64,000 nucleotides of DNA from Leptidea sinapis (GCF_905404315.1 NC_066273.1:1550001-1614000); one strand, 5' to 3'; positions 39,730 through 50,933 are shown, numbered from the stretch's first letter. Notes: generated by a model not told the origin, from the sequence alone. Program-made: numbers and translations.

Positions 39730-39917
39730 TTGCATATAAAATTTGCTTAGATCATTAATATACGTCTAGATAAGACTGTGACAGCTGTGAAAACGTAGAA
39801 AAAATTGAGGTGTATTGTTAAGCAAGGAAAAATTAAATCCACATTACGAGCAAGTGTGATGAAAAATAAAGAGTTGTCTTAAATGAGTGTTTCTTGTTTC
39901 TGAGATCTGGTACTCAC

Positions 39918-40018
39918 CTGTTGGGTGTTAGCAAAGTTGTTGTTTTCAAACTGGGACTGTTGTTCCATCTGTAGAACAAGCTCTATGTGTGTGTTCATAG
40001 AATCGCCTAGGGTCATAC
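39918..40018 (-). CDS. pum: Pumilio, internal coding exon (IELVLQMEQQSQFENNN)
   Basis: This 101-nt exon begins with the last two bases of a Gly codon (phase 1) and ends in phase 0. The acceptor is CATTTCAG and the donor is CAG/GTGAGT, a strong consensus. The reading is MTLGDSMNTHIELVL, then a Gln/Asn-rich segment ending FANTQQ. The Gln/Asn-rich composition fits the intrinsically disordered N-terminal region of Pumilio, which in the fly protein is implicated in repression. There is no discrete catalytic or binding motif. It pairs in phase with the 73-nt exon upstream: together they add 174 nt, a multiple of three. Identification rests on position, phase and splice sites more than on sequence identity. 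Confidence 0.78.
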
Positions 40019-40673
40019 CTGAAATGAATACAAAAAAAAAATTTAGACCATATCTCATTACAGACTTGATCACATTAAAAGTTGTAAAAAACCGTATTGT
40101 GTACAGTATGATAAAAAGAAAACTTTACATTCATGAGTGTCATTCCCTTCACCTGCATGAGTAGTGATTTTCATTTGATTTGAAAATAAGAACTTATATT
40201 AATCTGTTTTGAAAAGAGCAACCTTAGGAATTTCTTGCTCGTTCTTCTCAAGAAAATCTGCCTTCCAAATGAACTGTATAAAAATGACATATTTCAAGTG
40301 TAATGTGTTACCTATGCAAAATCATAATACTATGACTTAATTTAACTAATTTTAATTCAAGAAAATAAGGAACAAAGATAGTCAAGAGCTTAAGATCATA
40401 CACTTCCAAAAGTTTTGGAAGCTATTTCCTACTTAAATTTTTAGGGTAAACTTATTAAATTATGCATTTTGTGCAGTGAAAATATGTACTTAACGATTTT
40501 ATATTTTTAGTCATGGATTTTGTTGGGGTTTTAAGGGAAAGCAACTGAGCATGCTTTCGAGTTGTGACGATTTTCAACTTCTTGAGGCTTGATATAAAGT
40601 GGTGCTACTATGGTGAAACTTACAAAGTTGTGCAGCATGACATACTCTTTAAAAAAAAGTTAAATAAACTCAC

Positions 40674-40746
40674 CAGGGTGTATTTGAGGATGTTGTGGGT
40701 GTGGCAATCCTTGCAGTGGGGCCACTCCAAGCATTCCAGGGTGGTG
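40674..40746 (-). CDS. pum: Pumilio, 73-nt internal coding exon (His/Pro/Gln)
   Basis: This exon runs from phase 0 to phase 1, with acceptor CTTCAG and donor CCTG/GTGAGT. It encodes HHPGMLGVAPLQG followed by LPHPQHPQIHPG, a His/Pro-rich, low-complexity piece that continues the LHHLPHLPHAQ end of the preceding exon. The split Gly codon is completed by GT at the start of the 39.9 kb exon, which supports the join. It is too short to appear as a long open frame. Its identity comes from context: same strand, correct phase, and a location between two better-supported pum exons. Confidence 0.78.
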
Positions 40747-41235
40747 CTGAAGATATAAATGATTTTGTAACACTTTGAAGAGTATAATATTAGTGTATAT
40801 TATATAAAGCCACAATTGTTTGCATTAACTATAATAAAATATAACTATAATGATTAACGAATAATAAAGAAAAACAAATATGATTATTTTGTCAACATTA
40901 AGTAGTGACAAAAAATTCAAACTAAATTGTTGATATTGTAATTTTAATGCAAGTAACAGTATCTATACGACTCGGATACATCATCAATGATCTTAAAGGT
41001 CATGAGAGCTACGGCAGCTTTGCTACCATCTGGTGACATACATATATATATATTTTTAGCTAATACTGGTCATTGTAAAAGATGCTAAGTAAAGTTATTC
41101 TAAATTGAAAACTATTTCTCGTTATTGTACCTTTGTCACTATAGAATAATATGACAGGGAGTAGTAATTTTAAAAATTGAGTAACTTTTCATTTCATTTA
41201 TTACTAATGGCGTTTTCCCTATATTCATTTTAACT

Positions 41236-41517
41236 CCGGTTGTGGCCTACTTGAGATAATAATCGTAACTATCTTTGAATTTTGGAGCTGTCCAACATAT
41301 CATTGATATGCAGGAGAAACAGAGTGGTGATAGTAAAGTATAGAAAAAGAGTGGTCATAGTTTTTGACGTTTAATAAGTCATTTTGAATCCTATTTTGAA
41401 TAAAAATATTTGAATTTGATAGAAGTTTGGATGGAAATCGCAATTCACACGTCCCAATATAAGGCGACAAGAATGAGCCATCGGGTATATCGGGACAGCT
41501 TCATATTACTGACAGTA
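41236..41517. mobile_element. Degraded MITE copy beside pum splice donor
   Basis: Two halves match the MITE at 499-813: ACTTGAGATAATAATCGTAA near 41,250, and GATAGAAGTTTGGATG with CCCAATATAAGGCGACAAGA and TTACTGACAG at 41,418-41,517. They are separated by a short insertion ending ATAAAAATATTTGAATTTGA, the typical 3' end of a moth SINE/LINE. The element stops about 10 bp from the GTACAC donor of the pum exon at 41,528. Confidence 0.75.
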
Positions 41518-41527
41518 GTGGGTGTAC

Positions 41528-41687
41528 CTGCGCGTGCGGCAGGTGCGGCAGGTGGTGCAGCGAGTGCGGCTGCGGCGCCGGCAGCGCGTGCGGCAGCAGG
41601 GGGAAGGCGCCGCCCTCTCCGTTGCGCGCGGCGCCCGCCCCGCCCTCCTCCTCGGCCGGCGACGGCTGGCGCGACCCGGGCGTGCGG
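41528..41687 (-). CDS. pum: Pumilio exon with RTPGSRQPSPAEEE motif
   Basis: This 160-nt exon starts with the third base of an Asn codon (phase 2) and ends in phase 0. The acceptor is GTCAACAG and the donor CAG/GTACAC, which is weaker than the GTGAGT donors of its neighbours. Joined to the previous exon it reads KAF-N-RTPGSRQPSPAEEE. This is one of the best conserved blocks of the family: Drosophila has GFNRTPGSRQPSPAEE and human PUM2 FNRTPGSRQASP. It is followed by a Gly/Ala linker and a His/Leu/Pro tail. The exon is very GC-rich, which produces long open frames in the other five frames; these are shadows. A MITE fragment ends about 10 bases beyond the donor. Confidence 0.95.
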
Positions 41688-42839
41688 CTGTTGACAGATA
41701 AACAAACACATTATATTCAAAAATAACACCAACAAAAAATACTATTACTTGCATATCCTATATATAATTCGGAAATTGTACATATTACTACACAGTAATG
41801 TTTAAATTCTGCCGTTATAAAATAAGTTTTGTTTATTTTAAATAATTTTCACTTTATAAAAACTAATTATATAACTGTATCTCTTAAGTATAAGTTCTAT
41901 GTTGCACAATTAAAATTTAAAATAAATGTATAGATATGTAAATAATTGCATGTAGTTATTGCCTGTAAGTAGAATAACACTTACATATAGATTTATTTAT
42001 AACAATATTTAATATAATTACATAGTAATTATTATGTTGGCAATGCTAATAAAAGAATATATAAAAGCTCCTTCGTATTGATGGTACCAAATTTTTTTTC
42101 AGAAAGGAATATTGACCATATTGTTATGGTTAGTTAACATTTTAATTAGTACCAACATTCAGTTAACAATATGAATAGAATAATTTGTAGCCTGTTTATA
42201 TTATATTATTTTAGTTATTATAATATTTAGTATATTTTTAGTAATTATAATATTATATAATCCCATGCAAAATCTTAGTGATGTCACTTTATTATGAAGT
42301 TGGTAGTTTAGTATTATTAAATGAGTAGTAGGCTATTGGGCACTTCTTGTTGGGGCAGTCAAAGTGGTGGACATGCTGGCTACTGGTCATACAACTACCC
42401 TGGTGTTATATATCATTTTGTGTTAATAATTTAATATAGTAGTGATTATAGTGAAATTATTAAATAAATATTTTATTCAAGTGTATTGTACAAATATTTT
42501 ATTATAAGTTATATTTTGTATGTATGTAACATGATTTTAAAAAATTAAAAGTCCTCGAATAGCGAGCGATCTTTTTATAAAAAAATCACCATACTTATCT
42601 CATTGACAACAAATGATAATTTATTTATGTTATTATATATTGTATTTCTTATTTTTAGTTGTCTTTCAAATCTATTATTATTGCAGATCACTAGATGATC
42701 CTATTGCTAATACGAAAAATATATATTCTTAAACTTGACAAAAACAAACATAAAACAATCAGCCCAATCGACATATTCGTCATGAATTTCGTCATTATTA
42801 TCATACGCATGTGCTATCTTAGGGAATCTATTTACAGTG

Positions 42840-43040
42840 TGAATCAGAGGTAATCGCGGCGTCAGCGATAAACGATGATAGTGGCGGGGCAGACTTCTGT
42901 CGTTAACGTCACCGGTGAGTGGTCGGTGGTTGGCATTGACAGAGGCCATGATCGAGCGCGCGGTTATTGCCCGCGCAACTCGCTGCGAATGCGACCTTCG
43001 CGATATCTCGTTCTCGCCATGACGATGTGGACTCATCGCC
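42840..43040. other. Unexplained GC-rich island in pum intron
   Basis: About 200 bp of clearly higher GC than its surroundings, with open frames on both strands (109 codons reverse, 125 forward). Neither frame shows a recognisable domain, and no pum-like residues or suitable splice sites were found. It may be a conserved regulatory element or a fragment of an unrecognised transposon. Confidence 0.35.
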
Positions 43041-43074
43041 CGTTCAGATACAGGGGTTGTGCAAAGTTATATCC

Positions 43075-43330
43075 CTTTCTTATTCAAATTCAAATATTTT
43101 CATTCAAAATAGGATATGATATCACTTATTGGAAGTCAAAAACTACCACTCATTCGAAAAAGTATGCCTCAGACCAGAGAAGAACGGGCGCAAGAAACTC
43201 AGCGGCCTTCATTTTTTTTCATAAAAAATATGGTTACAATGTAAAACCATAAAATTAAACTAATTATTTAATGGCCGCTCCATTCCCAATGTGTGGTATC
43301 ATTAAGAAAGTCTTTTATGATATAGTAACA
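43075..43330 (-). repeat. SINE/LINE 3'-end fragment, minus orientation
   Basis: In reverse it reads TTTCTTGCGCCCGTTCTTCT and then AAATATTTGAATTTGAATAA, the tail of a common lepidopteran retrotransposed repeat. The same motif family in plus orientation is at 56,270-56,535 (GAGTTTCTTGTATGTTCTTC). Confidence 0.65.
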
Positions 43331-44115
43331 TTTACGACAAAAACTAAATTTAACAATTCTTTTGAATTTCGTAATACATTAATTGTATTGGACATTTTAT
43401 GGGATCTTGTTGTAAAAGCATATACCTACATCGCCCCACAAGACTAACTAACTCGACTTAGTAGGCATTATTAGTTTATGTCTGTTCCTGGTGTTGACAT
43501 TATGGTTTCTACTGGACAGTTTCTACCAAATTTACTTATGTGCCTATGTACATACATAACATTATCAAGAATATAATATTGAGGAGCAACAGTTCAGTAT
43601 TAATGTTTATAGCCAAATTGAAAATATAATGAAGTAATAAAACAGCCGAATATTGGCTTCTTTTAAAAATAATGTAATTCAGACATTCCTTCACTATCAG
43701 ATAAGGCCATTAACATTATTTCATTCTTATATATATATATATTAATAAACGAGCCCCCGCGACTTTGGCTGTATACATTTCAGCGTATTATTCAATTACC
43801 CAACTAAGTGAATTTATTGGAATATGACAAACACTTAATATAATGGCTAACTTGCCAGAATACATCAGTGAAATCAGAAATATTGCGCATAAGAAAACAG
43901 ACAAAAAGGCAATCTATTACCTTTATAATATTTATATACAGACACATGGGACGGACACGATTTTATTATTTACGAACAAAAATGCTACACAGCTCAATCA
44001 ATTTTCCGCGTAACATATAGTATTTAAATATAAAAGTTTAATTGATATAAGTAGGTATATTTTTTTTTTCGGTTCTCATATTAACAGTACAAAACCCAGA
44101 CACTCAGACACTCAC

Positions 44116-44308
44116 TTAAAAGCCTTATCATCCTCCTGACCGTTGTGGAGACCGTTAGGTAACTGCCCGTGGTCATGCAGCTCGTGCAGGTCTTTGTCGA
44201 AAGGTGAACCAGACTTCTCCTCGGGGCGCTCCTCGAGCACCATCCCTCGCAGGCCGGCGACCACTCCTGCAACCTTCTCCCCACCAGTCGCCGCTACTCC
44301 GCCAGCTT
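44116..44308 (-). CDS. pum: Pumilio exon with LEERPEEKSGSPFDKD motif
   Basis: This 193-nt exon runs from phase 1 to phase 2. The acceptor is TTGAACAG and the donor TTTAA/GTGAGT. The junction codon with the previous exon gives SPT-E-AGGVAATGG, then VAGLRGMVLEERPEE, KSGSPFDKDLHELHD, and finally LPNGLHNGQEDDKAF. The tail matches the family pattern of an NG...DDKGF segment just before FNRTPGSR (Drosophila VVNGIDDDKGFNRTPGSR). SPFD also matches the fly SPFD. The phase-2 end is completed by the C at the start of the 41.5 kb exon. No globular domain lies here; the region is disordered regulatory sequence of Pumilio. Confidence 0.92.
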
Positions 44309-44660
44309 CTGTTCAAACCACAATACCCCTCATACATACGGTTCAAGTACATGAACGAGTGTAGGAAGTGTCGTAACAGAATTCACAAGCAATATTAAAT
44401 TTTTGTGTATATTTCGTAATCACACGTTTTCAATTTGATCCACAACGGCATTGCTAATAACAAATTAATTTGATATATAAAATTTAAAATAGAAACAATC
44501 ATACAAACGTATACTGCTCACCAGAACAACAACTCTGATATTTTTAATTAATAAAAAATAACATTGAGATGCCGTTTTAGTTTTAATTCATTTAACAGTT
44601 ATAAGTACAGTAAGTAGAGGAATCAAAGTTGTACGCGTGGTACAAAGAGAACAAGTTTAC

Positions 44661-44807
44661 CAGTGGGCGAACCTCCGAGAACATATTCCACCATCTTGAC
44701 GCCCAGCCCGCCCGTGTCTCGCGGAGACAGGATGCTGCCCGCGTCCCCGCCCGGGAACGCTACTCCGCGCCTCGTGCCCATCATAGGAACACCCACATTG
44801 TGCTCGA
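44661..44807 (-). CDS. pum: Pumilio exon with ILSPRD...MVEYVLGGSPT motif
   Basis: This 147-nt exon is phase-symmetric (1-1), with acceptor GTTGACAG and donor ACTG/GTAAAC. The reading is EHNVGVPMMGTRRGVAF, then GSILSPRDTGGLGV and KMVEYVLGGSPT. It matches the strongest N-terminal signature of the PUM family (human PUM2 ILSPRSESGGLGV and MVEYVLSSSP; Drosophila ILSPRDS and KVVEYVFSGSPT). This exon by itself fixes the gene as Pumilio rather than another Gln-rich protein. Being a multiple of three it could be skipped in frame, although the conservation of the motif argues that it is normally included. Confidence 0.96.
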
Positions 44808-45375
44808 CTGTCAACATAAATTCAACAGTCTAACTATACATGTGCACTATTGAGAAAAAATACAACAGAAGATCTAAATAATGTTAATATTAAGCGATTA
44901 TTCCCGCACTTCTGAAATAAAATAAAAATTCTAAATTAATAAAAAAAAGGTTTTCTACTAAAACACTCAACAAAAAACAACCCTAAGCGAGATACGAAGC
45001 CGCTTTATGAATGGTATAGGTATTGGTCAGTTGGCTTTAGAGGTAACACCAGTTTGATTAAGATTTAGGAAATTAAGTAAACTGTACCCGACACCAGAGG
45101 CATGAGGCGCCCGAGCTGGTCGAGCATCCAAAAGACACCAGGTGAGTAGCTATCTATAGAGCTGTATACATTTTGTTGGTAACGGTGACGGGTTGCACCA
45201 TCGCGGTGTCCCGGTGAAATATAGCTAAGAGTGTTGGATGTGTATCATATTCGTATTCGCTTCCCACATCGTCAATAAATTTTGTTAAAAAAAATGGTAC
45301 ACAACAGTTATATTTTGACACAGGAAGTATTGAATTATATTTTTATCACCAAAATAGAAAAGAAAATATATATAC

Positions 45376-45508
45376 CTTGAGCAGACCAGGTGGGATCACG
45401 CCACATTTGTTCAGGGTTGAGTTGTAGAGGTGGCAGTTGTGGAGGTCCCTTACTATCTCCTCCAGCACCTGGCCCCTTATCCCATAACTTTTTTGCAGCA
45501 GGTGCAAT
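45376..45508 (-). CDS. pum: Pumilio exon with KKLWDK...MWRDPTWSAQ motif
   Basis: This 133-nt exon runs from phase 0 to phase 1. The acceptor CCGTAG lacks a long pyrimidine tract, and the donor is CAAG/GTATAT. It encodes IAPAAKKLWDKGPGAGGD, then PPQLPPLQLNPEQ and MWRDPTWSAQ. The fly counterpart is AKKLWEK followed by VWKDHTWSTQ; human PUM2 has KKFWEP followed by EWRETAWG. It is the first exon common to both putative transcripts: the long form enters from 63,238 and the short form from 50,934, both in phase 0, so either junction keeps the frame. Confidence 0.93.
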
Positions 45509-46379
45509 CTACGGATATACACCAAAAAGTATAACATAAAGCTTTGAGAACAGTGAACTGATATGTAATATTGTATGTTTATAATTCATTATAACATTAC
45601 TTATGAATGACCACTCATGAGCTCCCATCAATCCTACATTATTTTGTCAACTAAGCTTCTGTAAATAACTATAATTCTTCAACCAAATAATGTACAATTT
45701 AAACTAAAAGTATAAAAACGAACATAAATAAATATTTATAACTGAGTATGTACCTAATAATTTTTCATTTTTTTCGACTCCTCTACTATTATCTGTCATT
45801 TATACAGCCACTATCAGTAATATAAGTACATACCTTATTGCGTCTTTGAAAAGTCTATACTCTATGGCTAAAAAAACCTTGTGTACCATACTTTGTCGCA
45901 AAAAAAAAAGCAGTTGTTAGGTGCCACAGAACAACTAAATCTAGGTTAGGTATGGTAGATTCATAGAAATATTAGGTAATACGTAGTGCCAGGGGTGTGC
46001 ATTGCATATAGGCATTGCCTATTTAAATAAAAACCAAATTAAAATTATGTAGCACTATTGTTAGAGTTAATTTAGTTCTATTATTATATAACCAAACTTC
46101 GATTAAACCACCCACACCTAGTAAGTTTTACCTTACGGCTACACCTTTGGTAAGCAGAGTTACAGACACATATTAGAAGCGGCTGCATTATATTAAAATT
46201 ATTTAGAAAAAGTGTTCGTCGAAAGTTATACGACTATTGAAGAAGGTGCGCTGTTTGCATATGAAATATTACAAAAACATGTTTCGCAATATATACGGTA
46301 TATCAAATTTCATTTTTTACATCTTAAAAGTTATCAAACATCAAATTATTGATAAAAACATTATTATTGAATTAAAAAA

Positions 46380-47090
46380 ATACTATTTTCCGGCTATTCA
46401 AACGCACCTTATTGCGCGGGGTTTCTGTGACGTCAGAGTTTATATCAAGAATCGATATCGTAGTTATAAAGGTATGGGTTTTTTATTTCGGTTACACTGC
46501 GAAAACTACTGAACCGATAGGAATAATTTTTGTAACATTAAATGTAGCGTGTTTCCGACAACATTTTTGTATATATGTTGGTGATAATTTATCTGGAACT
46601 TATATTTTTTTGAGATAGAAGTACATATAAATTCAGTCAAAGACATTTCATTACATATTGTGATAATTCATACAACGAGTGGGTATTGCCGGATCAGCAC
46701 TTGTTTTATATAAATAAATTTGTAATAATACTGGTGAAATAAATAAAAATTTAATTACATTTTGTGATGTGACATGTTATTAATAAGGGGACCGTAGCTG
46801 CTGAAATTACTGGCCAAATGAGACTTAACATCTTGTCTCAAGGCGCCGAGCGCAGTTGTGCTGCTCAGAATTGTTGGGTCTTTCAAGAATCCTGAGCGGG
46901 ACTGTATTGTAATGGCGTATCAATTACCATCAGCTGAACGTGCTGCGCGTCTCATCTCTTATTAGCATAAAAAAAAATACCGAAAGCAAACATTTAAAAG
47001 TATTTTCTGGTGTCTTTGTCCAAAAATACTTCGAAAAGTGCACTTAGAATTAAGTATTTTCCTAGTTCCAAGAGACTAAACTATCCGAGC
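46380..47090 (+). repeat. Interspersed repeat F, copy 2, split by SINE-like repeat S
   Basis: Counterpart of 33,325-33,880. GGTTTCTGTGACGTCAGAGT and GAACCGATAGGAATAATTTT lie left of the insertion; AGTATTTTCTGGTG and AAAAGTGCACTTAG lie right of it. In copy 1 the sequence is continuous where copy 2 is interrupted at 46,787-46,962. Confidence 0.75.
46787..46962 (+). repeat. SINE-like repeat S, partial, plus orientation
   Basis: GACCGTAGCTGCTGAAATTA, the inner hairpin pair (GTGCTGCTCAGAATTGTTGG and AAGAATCCTGAGCGGGAC), and the tail TATCAATTACCATCAGCTGA to CTCATCTCTTA. It is inserted in repeat F. Confidence 0.85.
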
Positions 47091-47189
47091 AAAGTACTGG
47101 CTGGCTTACTCTGTAAATGCCGCTGCACATACTTACGATTTTGATACCTACACGAGGAGTGAGACAGACCTGACATGGCTTTTAAAGCT

Positions 47190-47400
47190 TGGGAGACGAT
47201 GAACGGTCGGTACGTCCAAAAACTGCCAAAATGTCCAACTGTCCAAAATCGCCAAAGTTCACCAAATGGTGCTAGACGACCGCCGAATTAAAGTGAGAGA
47301 GATAGCACAGGTTATGAACATGTCAAAAGAACGTGTTATTAGACAAGAGGACAGAGATTTTCGCAAAATGAAGTGGTTACCTTCGATAAGATGCTGCTAG
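47190..47400 (+). pseudogene. Mariner transposase N-terminal fragment
   Basis: A short stretch around 47,255-47,340 reads KVHQMVLDDRRIKVREIAQV and MNMSKERV. This is the DNA-binding helix-turn-helix region of mariner-type transposases, where the usual pattern is DRR.KVREI. No catalytic part follows. It is a truncated relic adjoining repeat F. Confidence 0.7.
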
Positions 47401-48753
47401 GTATATTTTGAAAATTTTCAATTTTCCCGCGATGGCTGTATGGGTGTACCTTTGCCATTCCTTGAATTAAAAATGAAACTACTCACCATAGATAAGTATG
47501 TATACAATACATTTCCCGCCCATATAGGCAACAACTCGAAAAGTTGTGATATTTTGTTTGTTCAATTATTGTTTCATTTAAAATTACCTAGTCGTAGAAA
47601 AAATTATTGTATACGACAAGTTGTATAACTAGGTCAAAAAAAGGCTCATGAACTCATCTTAGTAACATATTATTTAGTTTTTAGTTTTCGAATGTTAAAA
47701 AAAGTTAAGTTTATAACTATATTTCATTTATATGTAACATACATAATTGTTATTCAATAAGACTAGTTAGGAACGTATTTACTTACCTACGTATCTTTTT
47801 AATGAGTAGAAGAAAAATGTTGGATTTTAGTAATAATAGTTGATTTTTATTTAAGTAAATAATATACCTATTAAAATTTATAAAACAGGTAGTATAAGTA
47901 AAAAAATGTGTTTTATTTACAAAAGCAAAAATATCCTCCATTATCATCCTTTGATGAAATTCGATAAAACATATTCATTCTACCCGCCACTTTTGAACCA
48001 ATTATCTGACCAAGAAATTCAAGACATTATGGAGTCTGGTGGTGACAGTGAAAATGAATGTTTATATAAGACTTCTGAGCGAGAGAGCCGAGAAGATTAC
48101 AACCAAAGCATCCATTTAGTGCACAAAAAAGTTAAGAGGCTGTACAATAAAAGTTTGAATTGTGGAAAATTATAGCTAAATTTGAAAAAAGAAAATTCTT
48201 TTTTCATTCAATTTTCATGTGCTTCAAATCATTTTCAATCAATTCATTAGCATAAGCTGCACAGTATGATTCATATAAGTTATGGTTAAAATTTGACTCT
48301 TTGTTCATCTAAAAAAAATCATATATTTAAAATAACAAAACAGCAGAACAAAGAACAACAACACAAATTTAACCTTAGTTATCCTGACAGACTATTTTTA
48401 TTGTATTCTTATGTAGGTATCTAGTTTAAATTTAGTGTTGTAATACTTAGATATAAAATATTATATTTCGACAAAATATTCACAATTCAACAACATCCCA
48501 CCCTCTTACCTAGAGCCCCAAATTGGGAGAGGCTGGAGCCTAAAGATTTCAGGTTCTCCCATGTGTGTATACATCTAAAAAACTCTGTTTAACTGGTATC
48601 ATACATCTAATTCTTATACATATGCCACAGTAGGTATCTTACAAAAATATATTATATGCAGGTGAAACCATGGGTCACAGGTAGTACTGAATTAGTCCCA
48701 CCGGTTTAATAATCAGTTGATTATCAAATTATTTTTTCGTCTTAGCTACCTAT

Positions 48754-48756
<3 letters not shown>

Positions 48757-48819
<63 letters not shown>
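48757..48819. repeat. (TA)n microsatellite, 63 bp
   Basis: An uninterrupted alternating TA tract of about 31 units, immediately before a Helitron-like fragment that starts near 48,830. Confidence 0.97.
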
Positions 48820-48821
<2 letters not shown>

Positions 48822-48829
48822 GTATGTGT

Positions 48830-49094
48830 GTTGACAGTGAACTCCTAAACAGCTGGACCAATTTGAATGAAATTTTCTGTGTGTGTTCAAGTCGATATGA
48901 GGATGGTTTAGATTCACGATTGTACTACTTCCTAAATGGCTGGACCGATTTTGATGATTTTTTTTAGAGTGTTTCAGTGAATTTGAGATTGGATTAGATT
49001 CACAATACAGTTGCCATATAATTCTCCTATTTATGTTAGTGATCTCCTCCTAATGTCTGTGTGTACAGGACAACATCTGTCAGATCTGCTAGTT
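48830..49094 (+). repeat. Helitron-like repeat fragment
   Basis: Contains ACTCCTAAACAGCTGGACCA and TTCCTAAATGGCTGGACCGA, and ends AGATCTGCTAGTTAA. CTAGT is the usual 3' terminus of these repeats. It is related to 39,372-39,729 and 53,763-54,030 in the GGACCGATTTGAATGAAA-type core. Confidence 0.5.
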
Positions 49095-49204
49095 AATTAT
49101 AAAATAAAATTTGAAATGTGTAATCAGTGACATCACATGACATTTGGACTTTGACCTGTACTGTTTTAAGTGGACACCTAGCCTCAAGACTTTTAGGAAT
49201 ATAA

Positions 49205-49325
49205 ATGAGCATATGTGTCACCTGGTGGCGTGAAATCACTGGTATCCATACTATCTTGCAACACCAGAAGAATCAATGGTGCATTGTTGTACTTATACAT
49301 TGGTGTACACACTTTTTTTAAGGTA
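49205..49325 (+). repeat. Interspersed repeat G, diverged partial copy
   Basis: GTGTCACCTGGTGGCGTGAA, CTTGCAACACCAGAAGAATC and GGTGTACACACTTTTTTTAA align with the 37,550 copy. More diverged than the others. Confidence 0.65.
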
Positions 49326-50933
49326 TCCATGTCATATCATCCTGGAAACACCAAGCAACTGTTGTATATGGAAGATCCTTGATAACCATAAAATTATAGA
49401 AGAGAACTTGAATCACAATTTAACATCTAAAGAAGACCTTGTTTACTTTGATTTAATAAAACAATATTTCACCAATCAAGATTCAAGCAGATGGGATAGA
49501 TGAAAATAAGTTGTGCCCATAAAAAATATTGCTATTTTCTATTCTTATGGAACCATATCTGTCTTCAATGAGGAAAACTATATCTGTGATGTGAAAAGAG
49601 TTTGATTTGGTAAACCTGTGATATTACACAAAATTGTTCATTGGAAAATTAATAATAAAAAAATAATATAGCTGTTATTTCAATATGTTTCAAGCAAAGC
49701 ATTATTGTTAAAGTATGTAATGGAAACATTAACTTGAAGCTTGAGAGACTAATAATTATTATGTACTGATTAAAGTTTGTCATTGCAGAGCCATACATAC
49801 ATACATTAAAATACTAACCAGCTATTTAAGGTTGATGTAACAAACAGACAATATGATTAATTATTGATTATTGTGATCATTTAATCTACCACCTCATAAG
49901 TAAATTAAAAATTATCTAGAACTGCCAATAACCAGTTCATAGCTCAAGTGATAGCAGATGTGACAATAAAGGCAATGTGTGAAATAAATTTATTTTTACA
50001 ATTTTTAGTCACATTACTATAGCATATTAGATTGAAGTGATATTTTTTGTAAACAAATGAAATACAATCAAGGTAACACCCGTGATAATTGTGATGTTCA
50101 GCTTAATTTTATGCATTTTTTTTTATATCTGTTAATTATTGGTTATTAAATTATAAGAGGAGATAGGTCAGCCCTTACATGCTTGGTTCATGTACATATT
50201 CAGCTGAATATCAGTCACCTATTATTACCTAATTATTAATTCCGAGGTCCCACTAATGTATAAATATGCTTTACAGTTTTCTATTTTATAACATTGTTCA
50301 ATATTTATGAGAATTAAATGGTTCATCAATGTGAAACTAATGTTAAAGGAGGAACTGCAATTGAGAAAGACATCAACTTACAATAAGTATTGCTTATAAA
50401 TTTTCAATGTATTGTTTTTTTGACTAAATCACATTAGATTAATATTATTTACGATACTTTTTTTTATTTTGGACTATATGACATTAGCTTACTATTATTT
50501 ATGTAATAGAGTTAAGGTCTCTGCAGTTGTTCATATGTTAAGCTTTTAATAAATCTTATAACATAGTCTTATAATAATATAAATTTGAACAGAAAACTAT
50601 AAGAAAAGATGTACGGTCAGTTGTGGGGTTGTAGACTGTAGTCAGTGTGTAGTAAGTTCAGTAAGTAGATTAAAAACATGCACACGGATGAATATTGTTA
50701 CGTTATATAAATGAAAAAGAAAATCTAATCACACTTGAGAATATATCTTTTAAAAATTTATAAAATTAATTCTACGCATCGAGTACCGGAGCAGAACCAG
50801 AAATGGCGGACGCCGGTGACAAGTAAACAAAACAAAAACGAACCTGTTGCCATAAGCTCAAATATTTTTTAGTTTTCATGACTTAAAAAAGAAAATATGT
50901 TCAATACTCTATCCAATACAATACAAAACTTAC

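Larger units (their letters stand above)
27937..39917 (-). other. pum: pum intron, 12.0 kb
   Basis: This intron lies between the PFDVQ exon and the FANTQQ exon. It contains a TATA-bearing block near 28.1 kb, SINE-like copies, a Tc1 pseudogene, the 33-36 kb inverted duplication, an orphan 126-codon open frame, a mariner-like terminus near 38.96 kb and a Helitron-like end. Stretches at 29,100-31,500 and 32,500-33,080 are AT-rich with nothing recognisable. Confidence 0.75.
41688..44115 (-). other. pum: pum intron, 2.4 kb
   Basis: Mostly AT-rich filler (41,700-42,700 and 43,350-44,090). It includes an unexplained GC-rich island at 42,840-43,040 followed by a SINE/LINE 3'-end fragment in reverse orientation (43,075-43,330). 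Confidence 0.75.

Noticed and set aside
41410..41754. Three overlapping Arg/Ala/Pro-rich open frames of 82-96 codons on both strands
   Set aside because: They arise from the very GC-rich pum exon at 41,528-41,687. The true frame is the one that reads RTPGSRQPSPAEEE between splice sites.
42707..43252. 109- and 125-codon frames as possible genes
   Set aside because: They overlap on opposite strands, have no recognisable domain and no clear splice context; kept only as an unexplained GC-rich island.
48757..48819. (TA)n tract as a regulatory or origin element
   Set aside because: Plain microsatellite; length and position give no functional hint.
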